Assembly (NCBI GenBank): GCA_018241785.1
Contig: JAFEDF010000259.1
Span: 1 to 43,616, forward strand
Source of the DNA: Pseudomonadota bacterium
GTDB lineage: Bacteria; Pseudomonadota; Gammaproteobacteria; Burkholderiales; Casimicrobiaceae
Length of the DNA: 43,616 bases
Direction of reading: 5' to 3'
This document shows, in pieces, positions 22,925 through 31,693 of this stretch; the stretch's first letter is position 1; each line of letters opens with the position of its first letter. The notes beneath the pieces were generated by a model. It was not told the DNA's origin and did no database searches. It saw only the letters and a list, made by a program, of their open reading frames with translations. A program made the translations under genes and the position numbers.

Positions 22925-22940
22925 CTATTAAGACCTCCAT

Positions 22941-24503
22941 CTATTCCACCGCGATGACCGGGGCGGCGCGTGTCGACTTCACCGGCCGCGCGAGCCACAC
23001 GACGGCGATCAGCGCGACGCAGATCAGCGCGGAGGCGTGAAAGATGTCGTTCGCCGACAGCATGTAGGCCTGCTCGTCGATCATGCGGTTGATCGCGGCG
23101 CCGGCCTGCGCGGCGCTCATGCCGGCTCCCTGCATCGCCGTGAACGCGTGCTGCGACGCGAGGTCGTAGGGCGAGATGCCTGAGGCGAGCTGCGCGTGAT
23201 GGAAGCTCGCGCGATGGTCCCACACCGTCGTGGTGATCGAGGTGCCGAACGAGCCCGCGACGATGCGCGCGAAGTTGAAGAGGCCCGACGCTGCCGGAAT
23301 GCGCGACGGGTGCAGGCCCGAGAGGCTGAGCGCCACGAGCGGCACGAAGAACAGCGCGACCGAGGCGCCCTGGATGATCGTCGGGATCATCAGCGTGCGG
23401 ATGTCCGCGCCGGTGGTGAAGTGCGATCGCATCACCAGCACCAGCGCGAAGATCGCAAACGATGCGGTGGAGAAGATGCGCGGATCGACGCGGTGGAGGT
23501 TGCGCCCGACCGCCGGCATCATGAGGATCGCGAGGATGCCGACCGGCGCCAGGATGAAGCCCGACATCGTCGCCGTGTAGCCCATGAACTGCTGCAGCCA
23601 CAGCGGAAGCAGCACGACGTTGCCGAAGAAGGTCGCGTAGCCGAGCGCGATCGAGAGCGTGCTCGTCCAGAAGTTGCGCCGCCCGAAGAGCCTGAGGTCG
23701 ACGATCGGATGGCGGTCGGTCAGCTCCCACACGAGGAACGCGGCGAAACCGATCGTCGCGACGATGGCGAGCGCCGCGATGAAGGTCGAGCCGAACCAGT
23801 CGAGGTCCTTGCCCTTGTCGAGCATCACCTGCAGCGAGCCGACCCACAGGATGAGGAGGCCGAGCCCGACGACGTCGACCGGCACTTTCGTCGTCGGCGT
23901 CTCGCGGCTCCGGTAGATGAGCCAGGTGACGGCCGCCGCGGCGAGGCCGACCGGAATGTTGATGTAGAAGATCCACGGCCACGAGATGTTGTCGGTGATC
24001 CAGCCGCCGAGGAGCGGCCCCACGACCGGCGCGACGAGCGTGGTGATCGACCACATGGCGAGCGCGCTGCCCGAGCGCTCCTTCGGATAGCTCGACAGCA
24101 GGAGCGCCTGCGACAGCGGGATCATCGGCCCGGCGACGGCGCCCTGGATCACGCGGAACACGATCAGCTCGGGCAGCGACGTCGCGAGCCCGCACAGGAA
24201 CGACGCGGTCACGAACAGCAGCACCGACGCGAGGAACAGGCGCACCTGGCCGAAGCGCTGGGTGAGCCAGCCGGTGAGCGGCAGCGAGATCGCGTTCGCC
24301 ACGGCGAACGACGTGATCACCCACGTGCCCTGGTCGGGCGACACGGCGAGGTCGCCGGCGATGGCCGGAATCGACACGTTGGCGATCGACGTGTCGAGCA
24401 CGTTCATGAACGTCGCGAGCGACAGCGCAATGGTGCCGAGCGCCAGCATGCCGCCCGAGAGCGGCGGCGGCGCGTCGTGCAGAGCGGTACCCGGAGCAGG
24501 CAT
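22941..24503 (-). CDS. emrB: EmrB-type MFS multidrug exporter (DHA2, 14 TM)
   Basis: Inner-membrane proton-driven drug exporter of 520 residues. It has the DHA2 layout of 14 membrane segments. Motif C-like and motif D sequences are LDTSIANVSIPAIAGDLAVS in TM1, GWLTQRFGQVRLFLAS in the 2-3 loop, FRVIQGAVAGPMIPLSQALL, and PVVGPLLGGWITDNISWPWI. With EmrA and the outer-membrane factor upstream it forms a pump from cytoplasm to outside. I chose ATG 24501-24503; a Met 18 codons later is the alternative. It is last in the marR-omf-emrA-emrB operon, 38 bases after emrA. Confidence 0.93.
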   Translation of the reverse strand: MPAPGTALHDAPPPLSGGMLALGTIALSLATFMNVLDTSIANVSIPAIAGDLAVSPDQGTWVITSFAVANAISLPLTGWLTQRFGQVRLFLASVLLFVTASFLCGLATSLPELIVFRVIQGAVAGPMIPLSQALLLSSYPKERSGSALAMWSITTLVAPVVGPLLGGWITDNISWPWIFYINIPVGLAAAAVTWLIYRSRETPTTKVPVDVVGLGLLILWVGSLQVMLDKGKDLDWFGSTFIAALAIVATIGFAAFLVWELTDRHPIVDLRLFGRRNFWTSTLSIALGYATFFGNVVLLPLWLQQFMGYTATMSGFILAPVGILAILMMPAVGRNLHRVDPRIFSTASFAIFALVLVMRSHFTTGADIRTLMIPTIIQGASVALFFVPLVALSLSGLHPSRIPAASGLFNFARIVAGSFGTSITTTVWDHRASFHHAQLASGISPYDLASQHAFTAMQGAGMSAAQAGAAINRMIDEQAYMLSANDIFHASALICVALIAVVWLARPVKSTRAAPVIAVE

Positions 24504-24541
24504 GCGGGGCGCGTCCGCGTTCGGCTCGGGGGCCGGCGGCG

Positions 24542-25945
24542 CTACGCGCGCCGCCCCCGGTGCAGCGCCGCCTCGCGGGCGGCGTGGCCGGGCTGCTTCG
24601 CGACGCGCGACCCTTGGCTCGCCGCGCCTCCGCGTTTCGCGACCGCCGCTGCGCCGGCGGCCGACTCGTTCGCAGCGATGATCGCCTTCACCCGCGCGTC
24701 GGCCTTCGTCTCCTGCGCGTCGAACACCGTCGTCGTGTCGTGCGAGTCGCGCTGCGCGAGCATCGGCAGCCGCGGACCGCTGCGGTCGCGCGTATCGACG
24801 TCGACTTCCATCGAGAGCCCGATCTGCAGCGGGTGCTTCGCGAGCTCGGCCTGGTCGATCTCGATGCGCACCGGCACGCGCTGCACGACCTTGATCCAGT
24901 TGCCGGTCGCGTTCTGCGCGGGAAGCAGCGCGAACGCCGAGCCGGTGCCGGCGCCGAAGCCTGCCACCTTGCCGTGGTAGACGACCCTGCCCCCGTAGAG
25001 ATCGGCCTTCAGCGTCACCGGCTGGCCGACACGCATGTGGGCGAGCTGCGATTCCTTGAAGTTCGCGTCGACCCACGGCGCCTCGAGCGGCACGATCGCC
25101 ATCAGCGGCGTGCCGGGCGCCACGCGCTGGCCGAGCTGCACGGCGCGCTTGGCGACGAAGCCCGACACCGGCGCCGGCAGCGTCGTGCGCGCGAAGGCGA
25201 GGTAGGCGGCGCGCACCTGCGCGGCGGCGCTCCTGACGTCGGGGTGGTCCTCGATGGTCGTGTTGTCGGTGCGCGCGCGGTTGGCGGCGAGCTGCTGCTG
25301 CGCGGCGAGGAGCGCCGCCTTCGCGCTCGTCACCGCGTCGCGGGCGTGCTGCAGCTCTTCGCCCGAGATCGCCCCCGAGCTCACGAGTCGCTCGCGGCGC
25401 GCGAAGTCGTCGTTGGCGCGCGCGAGGTCGGATTCGCGGATCGCGACCGCGGCTTCGAGCTGCGCGTTGGTCGCGAAGAGGCTCCTCACGTCGCGCACCG
25501 TCTTCGCGAGATCGGCCTCGGCGCGATCGAGCGCCACCTTCTCGTCGGCGGGATCGAGTTTCACCAGCGCGTAGCCGGCGTCGACGAACTGGGTGTCGTC
25601 GGCGCCGATCGCGATCACCGTCCCGGCGATCTGCGGCGTGATCTGCACGACGTTGCCGGAGACGTAGGCGTCGTCGGTCGACTCGTCGTAGCGCTGCGTC
25701 CACAGCCACCACGCGCCCCAGCCGATGCCGGCGATCGCGACGACGACGAAGAGCGTCGCGAGCCAGCGCTGGCGCGGCGTCTGCCGGCGCGCGCGCGCAA
25801 CCTTCTTCTTCCTGTGCTCGGTCTCGGGCGCGGCGCCTTTCGCGGCGGCGCTGCCTGCCGCGGCGTGGCTGCCTTCGGCAGCGACGGTCTTCACGTCGCC
25901 GGCCGGCGCAGCGTTCTCGCCGCTCAGGCTGGGTTCGGTCTTCAT
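24542..25945 (-). CDS. emrA: EmrA-type membrane fusion protein
   Basis: Periplasmic adaptor of 467 residues linking EmrB to the outer-membrane factor. A basic cytoplasmic N-terminus (KKKVARARRQTPRQ) is followed by one membrane segment (WLATLFVVVAIAGIGWGAWWLW, about 60-82). The lipoyl/barrel-sandwich half STDDAYVSGNVVQITPQIAG precedes a long coiled coil (about 145-260). The HlyD-type second half has PVSGFVAKRAVQLGQRVAPG and DANFKESQLAHMRVGQPV. The C-terminus carries about 70 extra Ala/Arg-rich residues beyond the usual EmrA end. The ATG overlaps the stop of the outer-membrane factor gene (ATGA). Confidence 0.93.
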   Translation of the reverse strand: MKTEPSLSGENAAPAGDVKTVAAEGSHAAAGSAAAKGAAPETEHRKKKVARARRQTPRQRWLATLFVVVAIAGIGWGAWWLWTQRYDESTDDAYVSGNVVQITPQIAGTVIAIGADDTQFVDAGYALVKLDPADEKVALDRAEADLAKTVRDVRSLFATNAQLEAAVAIRESDLARANDDFARRERLVSSGAISGEELQHARDAVTSAKAALLAAQQQLAANRARTDNTTIEDHPDVRSAAAQVRAAYLAFARTTLPAPVSGFVAKRAVQLGQRVAPGTPLMAIVPLEAPWVDANFKESQLAHMRVGQPVTLKADLYGGRVVYHGKVAGFGAGTGSAFALLPAQNATGNWIKVVQRVPVRIEIDQAELAKHPLQIGLSMEVDVDTRDRSGPRLPMLAQRDSHDTTTVFDAQETKADARVKAIIAANESAAGAAAVAKRGGAASQGSRVAKQPGHAAREAALHRGRRA

Positions 25946-27411
25946 GATGCGTGGCCCTCGCTGAATCCGCCGCCGAGAGCGCGGATCAGGTTGATCGATA
26001 CGGTGAGTTCGCGCGCGCGCAGATCGACATCGAGCCCCTGCTGCACGAGCAGCGGCTGCTCGGCGGAGAGCACCTGCAGGTAGTTGCCGATGCCCTCGCG
26101 GTAGCGGATGAGCGCGAGGTCGTAGGCTTCCTGGGCGGTGGCGACCGCCTGCGCCTGCTCCTTCCTCTGCGTCTCGATGCTCTTCCACGACACGATGCGG
26201 TCGGCGACCTCGCGCAGCGCATCGGCGACCATCTGGTTGTACTGCGACACCGCCGCGTCGTAGTCGGCGTCTCGGGCGGCGAGATTGCCGCGCAGGCGCC
26301 CCTGGTCGAAGATCGGCAGCGTCACCGCGGGTCCCACTCCGAAGGTCTCGCTTCCCGACGACACGAGGTGCGAGATGCCGAAGCTCTCGAGCCCGGCCAT
26401 CGCGACGAGGTTGACGTTCGGATAGAACGAGGCTTTCGCGACGTCGATGTCCTTGCCTGCCGCCTCGATGCGCAGCCGCTGCGCGACGAGGTCGGGCCGC
26501 CTGCCGAGGAGCTCGGCGGGAATCGCCGACGGCAGCATGAGCGGGCCGAGCGCGTGCGCGGCCGGCCGCACGATCGCGAGTCCGCGGTCGGGGCCCTTGC
26601 CGAGCAGCGCCGCGAGCTGGTCACGCGCGAGCGCGATCGACTCGTCGAGCTGGGCGATCTCTTCGCGCGCGACAGGGAGCGCCGCCTCGGCCTGCTTCAC
26701 TTCGAGACGCGAATCGATGCCTGCAGCGTTGCGGTCGCGCGTCAGCGCGAGCACCTGCTCGCGCCGGCTGAGCGTCTGCTGCGCGATGTCGCGCCTGGCG
26801 TAAGCCCGCTGCAATCCGACGTAGGTGTCGGCGATGTCGACGGCGAGCACGAGGCGCGCGGCGTCGGCGTCGATCGCCGCCGCTCGCGCGGCGCCGAGTG
26901 CCGCCTCGAACGCGCTCTTCTGCTTGCCCCAGAAGTCGATCTCCCACGAGAGGTTGGCCTGGACGAGGTAGTCGGTGTCCCACGAGCCGCCGATCGGCGG
27001 CGGCATCAGCGCGTTGCCCGAGTAGCGCTGGCGGGTGATGCCGGCCGCGAGCGCCGTTTGCGGCAGCAGGCCGGCGCGCGCGATCTGGGCGAGGGCGAGC
27101 GCCTTGCGCGAGCGCGCCGCGGCGACGTCGAGCGTCGGGCTGCTCGCGAGCGCCTCGTCGATCAAGCGATCGAGGCCGGGATCGCCGAAGGCCTTCCACC
27201 AGTCGGGGGCGGGCCACGACTTCGCTTCGATCGCCGCCTTGCCAAAGGTTGCGCTGCTCGCGAGCTGGTCGGCGCCGGTGAGCTTCGCCTGCGGCGCGAG
27301 GCCGCTGAGATCGGCGCATCCGGCGACGAGCGCGACCACGGCGCCGGCGAGCGCGAGCCTCGCGCTGCCGGCCGCGGGCCTCGCGGGGCGCGGGGCGTTC
27401 GGGTCAGGCAT
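25942..27411 (-). CDS. Outer-membrane efflux lipoprotein (NodT family)
   Basis: TolC-like outer-membrane channel of 489 residues. A signal peptide ends in a lipobox (VALVAGC), so the mature protein is acylated at that Cys. It then shows the NodT/OprM pattern: APDWWKAFGDPGLDRLIDEAL, NLSWEIDFWGKQKSAFEAA, LGRRPDLVAQRLRIEAAGKD, and the second-half repeat VADALREVADRIVS. It lets drugs passed on by EmrAB cross the outer membrane. The start lies 8 bases inside the end of marR, and emrA overlaps its stop, so the operon is tightly coupled. Confidence 0.94.
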   Translation of the reverse strand: MPDPNAPRPARPAAGSARLALAGAVVALVAGCADLSGLAPQAKLTGADQLASSATFGKAAIEAKSWPAPDWWKAFGDPGLDRLIDEALASSPTLDVAAARSRKALALAQIARAGLLPQTALAAGITRQRYSGNALMPPPIGGSWDTDYLVQANLSWEIDFWGKQKSAFEAALGAARAAAIDADAARLVLAVDIADTYVGLQRAYARRDIAQQTLSRREQVLALTRDRNAAGIDSRLEVKQAEAALPVAREEIAQLDESIALARDQLAALLGKGPDRGLAIVRPAAHALGPLMLPSAIPAELLGRRPDLVAQRLRIEAAGKDIDVAKASFYPNVNLVAMAGLESFGISHLVSSGSETFGVGPAVTLPIFDQGRLRGNLAARDADYDAAVSQYNQMVADALREVADRIVSWKSIETQRKEQAQAVATAQEAYDLALIRYREGIGNYLQVLSAEQPLLVQQGLDVDLRARELTVSINLIRALGGGFSEGHAS

Positions 27412-27847
27412 TGGCGAGCATCCGTTCCAGCAGCGCTTCGAGCTTCGCGACGTCGTCCTGCGTGAAGCCGTCGAGAAAACGGTTGAGCACGCCGACTGCG
27501 CGCGCGATCAGCTCCGGGCAGATCGCGCGGCCTTCGTCGGTCAGCTCGATCAGTACGCGGCGACGGTCGCTCGGCGTACGCACGCGGCGCACGAGCCCCT
27601 TCGCTTCGAGGCGGTCGATCATCCGCGTCATCGCGCCGGGGTCGTACGAGACCCCTTCGCAGAGCGCCGAAGCCGATTCGCTGCGGCCGTAGGTGAGGCG
27701 GACGAGCACGACGTACTGCGCGGCGCTGACGCCGAAGGGCGCCAGCTCGCGGTCGAGCGCATTCATCATCTCCGACTTGACCCGCGTCATCAGGCGCCCG
27801 ACTGAATGGTAGGGGTCGAAGCGAGCAGGGTCGTAGATCGGGGGCAC
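27404..27847 (-). CDS. MarR-family repressor of the efflux operon
   Basis: A winged-helix regulator of about 147 residues. The DNA-binding core reads LDRELAPFGVSAAQYVVLVRL, SASALCEGVSYDPGAMTRMIDRLEAKGLVRR, and the wing SDRRRVLIELTDEGR. MarR/EmrR proteins repress neighbouring efflux genes until a drug binds. I prefer the GTG at 27845-27847. A TTG at 27914-27916 would begin inside the putative -35/-10 spacer and is improbable if the promoter call is right. The first gene of the efflux operon overlaps its end by 8 bases, supporting autoregulation with the pump genes. Confidence 0.88.
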   Translation of the reverse strand: MPPIYDPARFDPYHSVGRLMTRVKSEMMNALDRELAPFGVSAAQYVVLVRLTYGRSESASALCEGVSYDPGAMTRMIDRLEAKGLVRRVRTPSDRRRVLIELTDEGRAICPELIARAVGVLNRFLDGFTQDDVAKLEALLERMLANA

Positions 27848-27897
27848 GGCGGCGGGCTGCGGCGGAGATTTCCCGTGTCTACCGGGGCAGGCAATCA

Positions 27898-27926
27898 AGC
27901 GTACTTGCCTATGCAATTATTGTCAA
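27898..27926 (-). promoter_or_regulatory. Promoter and MarR-box for the efflux operon
   Basis: On the minus strand a perfect -35 TTGACA (27921-27926) is followed after 17 bases by TACGCT (27898-27903) as a weak -10. Within the spacer lies TTGC-ATAG-GCAA (27905-27916), a perfect inverted repeat of the kind bound by MarR-family proteins. Binding there would block RNA polymerase. Confidence 0.6.
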
Positions 27927-28021
27927 GGCACAAGTTGCCCTGGCAGATGAGGCAGACCGGAGGCTGCGGCGCAGCGAGGCCCGGCCGATGCGGTGGGCCC
28001 GGCTGGACCGGTGGGGGCCGG

Positions 28022-28894
28022 TCAGCGCGGCGGCGCAAGGAGGAAGTCGGTGAGCTCGGTGAAGCCGCCGCCGGCCTCTTGCGTCGTGATCCACGCCGGC
28101 GGCGCCGGCACGCGGTCGAGGAAGCGCGCGAGGTTCGCCACGCCGACCGCGTTCGGGAAGTACGCGAACATCGGCGCATCGTTGGGTGAATCGCCGGCGA
28201 AGACCACCGCGTCGCGGATCGCGTCGAGGTCTTCGCCGAAGACCTCGCGCACGAGAAGGCGCGTCGTGGCGAGCTTGTCGTAGCGCCCGAACCACGCGTT
28301 GACGTGGATCGAGCTCAGCTTCACCGTCATGCCCTGCGCTTCGAGCAGCGCGACGATGCGGTCGACGTCGCTGCGTGAAAGAGCGGGAACGTCCTCGCAC
28401 CAGTCGATCGCGAGATCGGTCTCGCGGTAGTGCTGGTCCGAAGCGAGCGCGGCGCCCGGCACCGCGGCGAGGACATCGGCGCCGATCTTCGCGAGCCGCT
28501 CGCGCAGCGCCGCGCGATCGGCGGCCGTCGTCGCTGCAGCGTAGCGCACGGCGAGCTTGCGCGACGGCGCGTCGTAGCGCATGTAGAAGGCGCCGTTCTC
28601 GCCGACGACCGCGTCGACCGGCCACATGCGTGCGATGTGGTCGCACCAGCCGGCCGGGCGTCCGGTGACCGGTACGACGATCCTGCCTGCGTCGTGCAGC
28701 CGCGCGAGCGCTGCGTAGGCCGCTGCGGTGAGCTTGCCGTCGGTCGTCAGCGTGTCGTCGATGTCGGTCAGCACGTAGCGGACGCCGCGGCGCACGTCCT
28801 CGGGCATCGCAGCGAGCGGGGCGGGGCGCTTGCGCGGCGATCCGGGGCCCTCGCGCTGCGGCGCGGGCTTCTGGTCGTTCGACGCCGCGCTCAC
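28022..28894 (-). CDS. HAD-superfamily (Cof/IIB-like) phosphatase
   Basis: A 290-residue hydrolase with HAD motif I TDIDDTLT (D44 nucleophile, D46), motif II VTGRP, a lysine/cap region, and motif IV FAGDSPNDAPMF. The cap and the GDSPND spacing fit the IIB class that includes sugar-phosphate and mannosyl-3-phosphoglycerate phosphatases; the substrate is unknown. The GTG start overlaps the glpD stop (GTGA); Met30 is an alternative since the first 30 residues are a low-complexity leader. Coupling to glpD suggests a role near glycerol-phosphate metabolism, which is inference only. Confidence 0.88.
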   Translation of the reverse strand: MSAASNDQKPAPQREGPGSPRKRPAPLAAMPEDVRRGVRYVLTDIDDTLTTDGKLTAAAYAALARLHDAGRIVVPVTGRPAGWCDHIARMWPVDAVVGENGAFYMRYDAPSRKLAVRYAAATTAADRAALRERLAKIGADVLAAVPGAALASDQHYRETDLAIDWCEDVPALSRSDVDRIVALLEAQGMTVKLSSIHVNAWFGRYDKLATTRLLVREVFGEDLDAIRDAVVFAGDSPNDAPMFAYFPNAVGVANLARFLDRVPAPPAWITTQEAGGGFTELTDFLLAPPR

Positions 28895-30438
28895 GCCAAT
28901 CGCTCCGCGACACGCTCACGCTGCGCCGCGCTCATCGGCAGGCCGCACTTCGTGCGCCGCCACAGCACGTCGTCGGCGTCGCACGCCCATTCCTCGGCGA
29001 CGAGCCACTGGAGTTCACGCTCGGTGAGGCTGGCGCCGAAGTCCTCGCCGAGGTCTGCCACGCGCTTCGCATCGCCGAGCACCGCGGTCGCGCGCGTGCC
29101 GTGGCGCTGCGCAACCGCGCGCAGCAGCCCCGGGTCGAGTTGCGGATAGCGGCGCACGAGGTCGGCGAGCCATGCCGCTCGATCGCCGCGCGGAAGATCG
29201 CCCCCGGGAAGGGTCGCGCGGCTCGTCCACGCCGGCTTCATCCCCGGCAGGAAGCGGGCGAGGTCGGCGAGCGCGTGCTCGGCAAGCCTGCGGTAGGTGG
29301 TGATCTTGCCTCCGTAGATCGATAGGAGCGGCGCCGCTCCCGTCGAAGCGGACGGCGCAGCGGCATCCGCGGCGCTGACGACCCGGCCGCCGCCGTTCGC
29401 TCCGCCGACGATCTCGGTCTTCAGCACGTAGTCGCGCGTCACCGCCGACGGGTCGCTTGCCCCGTCGTCGTAGAGCGGGCGCACTCCGCTGTAGGACCAG
29501 ACGATGTCGGTGGCGTCGAGCGACCGCGCGAGATAGGCGTTGGCGATCGCGAGCAGGTATTCGGTCTCGAACGCGTCGATCGCCGGCGCCGCGCACGAGT
29601 CGACCGCGATGTCGGTAGTGCCGATCAGCGAATAGCGGTCCTGATAGGGAATCACGAACACGATGCGCCGATCGGCGTTTTGCAGGATGTAGGCGTGATC
29701 GGCGGTGTGCACGCGCGGCACGACGATGTGGCTGCCCTTGACGTGCCGGACATTGGCTTCCGCCCGCGCTCCGGCGATGTCGCCGACAACGCTCGCGACC
29801 CACGGCCCGGCGGCGTTCACCAGCACACGCGCGTGCACCTCGGTGCTGGAGCCGCCTCGCGGCGCAAGGGTCGCTTGCCAGACGCCGTCGACGTTGCGCG
29901 CACCGGCGAAGCGCGTGCGCGTGCGGATGTCGGCGCCGCGCGCGCGCGCGTCGAGCGCGTTCGCGACGACGAGCCTCGCGTCGTCGACGCGCGCGTCCGA
30001 GTAGACGAATCCTCTTCGAAACGACGGCTTCAGCCCGGCGCCGTAGCCCTCGCGGTCGAGCGCCACCGCGCCCGACCGCAGCAGCGTCCGCCGCCCGCCG
30101 AGGTGGTCGTACAGGAAGAGCCCCGCGCGGATCATCCACTTGGGCCGCAGGTGCGGCTCGTGCGGCAGCACGAACCTCAGCGGCTCGACGAGGTGCGGCG
30201 CGATCGCGAGCAGCACTTCACGTTCGGCCAGCGCTTCGCTGACCAGCCTGAACTCGTAGTGTTCGAGATAGCGCAGGCCGCCGTGGATCAGCTTGGTGCT
30301 CGCCGACGACGTGTGCGCGGCAAGGTCGTCCTGCTCGACCAGCAGCACCGAGAGTCCGCGTCCGACCGCGTCGCGGGCGATCCCGGCGCCGTTGATGCCG
30401 CCGCCGACGATGAGGAGGTCCCAGGTCCGGTTGTCCAT
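28891..30438 (-). CDS. glpD: Aerobic glycerol-3-phosphate dehydrogenase
   Basis: FAD-dependent, membrane-associated enzyme oxidising glycerol-3-phosphate to dihydroxyacetone phosphate and passing electrons to quinone. The 515 residues are normal length. The N-terminal FAD fold is DLLIVGGGINGAGIARDAVG, then SSASTKLIHGGLRYLEHYEF. Later landmarks are VNAAGPWVA, RHVKGSHIVVP, the substrate region FVIPYQDRYSLIGTTD, and GGKITTYRRLAEHAL near the C-terminal domain. One acidic/Ala-rich insertion (about 360-375, GGANGGGRVVSAADAAAPSA) is unusual. No glpF or glpK is beside it; the HAD phosphatase gene overlaps its end. Confidence 0.96.
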   Translation of the reverse strand: MDNRTWDLLIVGGGINGAGIARDAVGRGLSVLLVEQDDLAAHTSSASTKLIHGGLRYLEHYEFRLVSEALAEREVLLAIAPHLVEPLRFVLPHEPHLRPKWMIRAGLFLYDHLGGRRTLLRSGAVALDREGYGAGLKPSFRRGFVYSDARVDDARLVVANALDARARGADIRTRTRFAGARNVDGVWQATLAPRGGSSTEVHARVLVNAAGPWVASVVGDIAGARAEANVRHVKGSHIVVPRVHTADHAYILQNADRRIVFVIPYQDRYSLIGTTDIAVDSCAAPAIDAFETEYLLAIANAYLARSLDATDIVWSYSGVRPLYDDGASDPSAVTRDYVLKTEIVGGANGGGRVVSAADAAAPSASTGAAPLLSIYGGKITTYRRLAEHALADLARFLPGMKPAWTSRATLPGGDLPRGDRAAWLADLVRRYPQLDPGLLRAVAQRHGTRATAVLGDAKRVADLGEDFGASLTERELQWLVAEEWACDADDVLWRRTKCGLPMSAAQRERVAERLA

Positions 30439-30445
30439 GTCAGGC

Positions 30446-30495
30446 GCGCATTATCGCGGCTTCGCGGCCAGGCCGCGGCGGACGCGGATAATCGC
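30446..30495. promoter_or_regulatory. Divergent promoter region with mirrored GATAAT elements
   Basis: In the 85 bp between glpD and the M20 gene, GCGCATTATCGCGG (30446-30459) and CGCGGATAATCGCGC (from 30484) form a broken inverted repeat. Each arm carries GATAAT reading outward, five of six matches to a -10 box. The plus-strand copy is 31 bases before the amidohydrolase ATG; the minus-strand copy would leave almost no leader for glpD. No good -35 box was found. Confidence 0.35.
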
Positions 30496-30523
30496 GCTTC
30501 CGCCACCCCGGTTCCGGCCCACC

Positions 30524-31687
30524 ATGATGATCATCCCCGAAGTCGCTCAGCTCGACGTCGAGGCACGCCGCTGGCGCCATCACCTTCACGCTCATCCCGA
30601 GACGGCGTTCGAGGAGCGCGATACTGCGGCGTTCGTCGCCGAGCGTCTCGCCGCATTCGGCCTCGCCGTCCACACCGGCCTCGCGAAGACCGGCGTCGTC
30701 GGCATCCTCTCGGTCGGAACGTCGAAGGAGGCGATCGGGCTTCGCGCCGACCTCGATGCGCTCCCGATCCACGAGCGCTCCGGCGTCGCCCACGCATCGC
30801 GCCACGACGGCCGCATGCACGCCTGCGGCCACGACGGCCACACGACGATGCTCCTCGCTGCCGCGCAGGCGCTCGCGAAGCGCCGCCGCTTCGACGGCAC
30901 GGTGTATTTCATCTTCCAGCCCGCCGAGGAGAACGAGGGCGGCGGGCGCGTGATGGTCGAGGAAGGACTCTTCGAGCGCTTCCCGATGCGCGCCGTCTAC
31001 GGCATGCACAACTGGCCGCGGCTTCCCGCAGGAAGGTTCGCGATGCGCGACGGCCCGCTGATGGGCGCCTACGACGTGTTCGAGATCGTCGCGACCGGCA
31101 AGGGCGCACACGCGGCGATGGCCTACCAGGGGAAGGACCCGATGCTGTTCGCGTCACAGGCGATCGCTGCGCTGCAGACGATCGTGTCGCGCAACGTTCA
31201 CCCGATGGACGCCGCGGCGGTCAGCGTTACGCAGGTCCACGCCGGCGACACCTGGAACGTGATTCCCGAGCAGGTGATCCTGCGCGGCACCGTGCGCAGC
31301 TTCAGGGGCGAGGTGCAGGACCTGATCGAGACGCGGATGCGCGGCATCGTCGGCGGCGTCGCGGCGACCTTCGACATGAGCGCGACGCTGCGCTACGAGC
31401 GCCGCTACCCGGCGACCGTCAACAGCCCCGAGGAGACCGCGCACGCGGCGCGCGCGGCCGAGGCCATCGTCGGTGCCGCGAACGTCGACCGCGCTCCGGT
31501 GCCCGAGATGACGAGCGAGGACTTCGCCTTCATGCTGCAGGCGAAGCCGGGCTGCTACGTGTGGCTGGGTTCGGGCGCCGGCGACCATTCGCCCGGCCTC
31601 CACCATCCGCAGTACGACTTCAACGACGACGCGCTCGCGATCGGGGCGAGCTACTGGGTGACCCTCGCCGAGCAGCAGCTCGCCTGA
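30524..31687 (+). CDS. M20-family amidohydrolase (hippurate-hydrolase-like)
   Basis: Metal-dependent amidohydrolase of 387 residues. It removes acyl groups from amino acids or similar amides; the exact substrate is open. Metal and catalytic residues are visible: HHLHAHPETAFEE, GLRADLDALPI, MHACGHDGHTTML (C101, H103), FQPAEENEGGG, the dimerisation-domain GAHAAMAYQGKDP, and the late SGAGDHSPGLHHPQYDFND. The first of two adjacent ATG codons is taken as start. It is single on the plus strand, divergent from glpD and convergent with fumC, whose stop is 6 bases from its own. Confidence 0.93.
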   Translation: MMIIPEVAQLDVEARRWRHHLHAHPETAFEERDTAAFVAERLAAFGLAVHTGLAKTGVVGILSVGTSKEAIGLRADLDALPIHERSGVAHASRHDGRMHACGHDGHTTMLLAAAQALAKRRRFDGTVYFIFQPAEENEGGGRVMVEEGLFERFPMRAVYGMHNWPRLPAGRFAMRDGPLMGAYDVFEIVATGKGAHAAMAYQGKDPMLFASQAIAALQTIVSRNVHPMDAAAVSVTQVHAGDTWNVIPEQVILRGTVRSFRGEVQDLIETRMRGIVGGVAATFDMSATLRYERRYPATVNSPEETAHAARAAEAIVGAANVDRAPVPEMTSEDFAFMLQAKPGCYVWLGSGAGDHSPGLHHPQYDFNDDALAIGASYWVTLAEQQLA

Positions 31688-31693
31688 ATGGGG

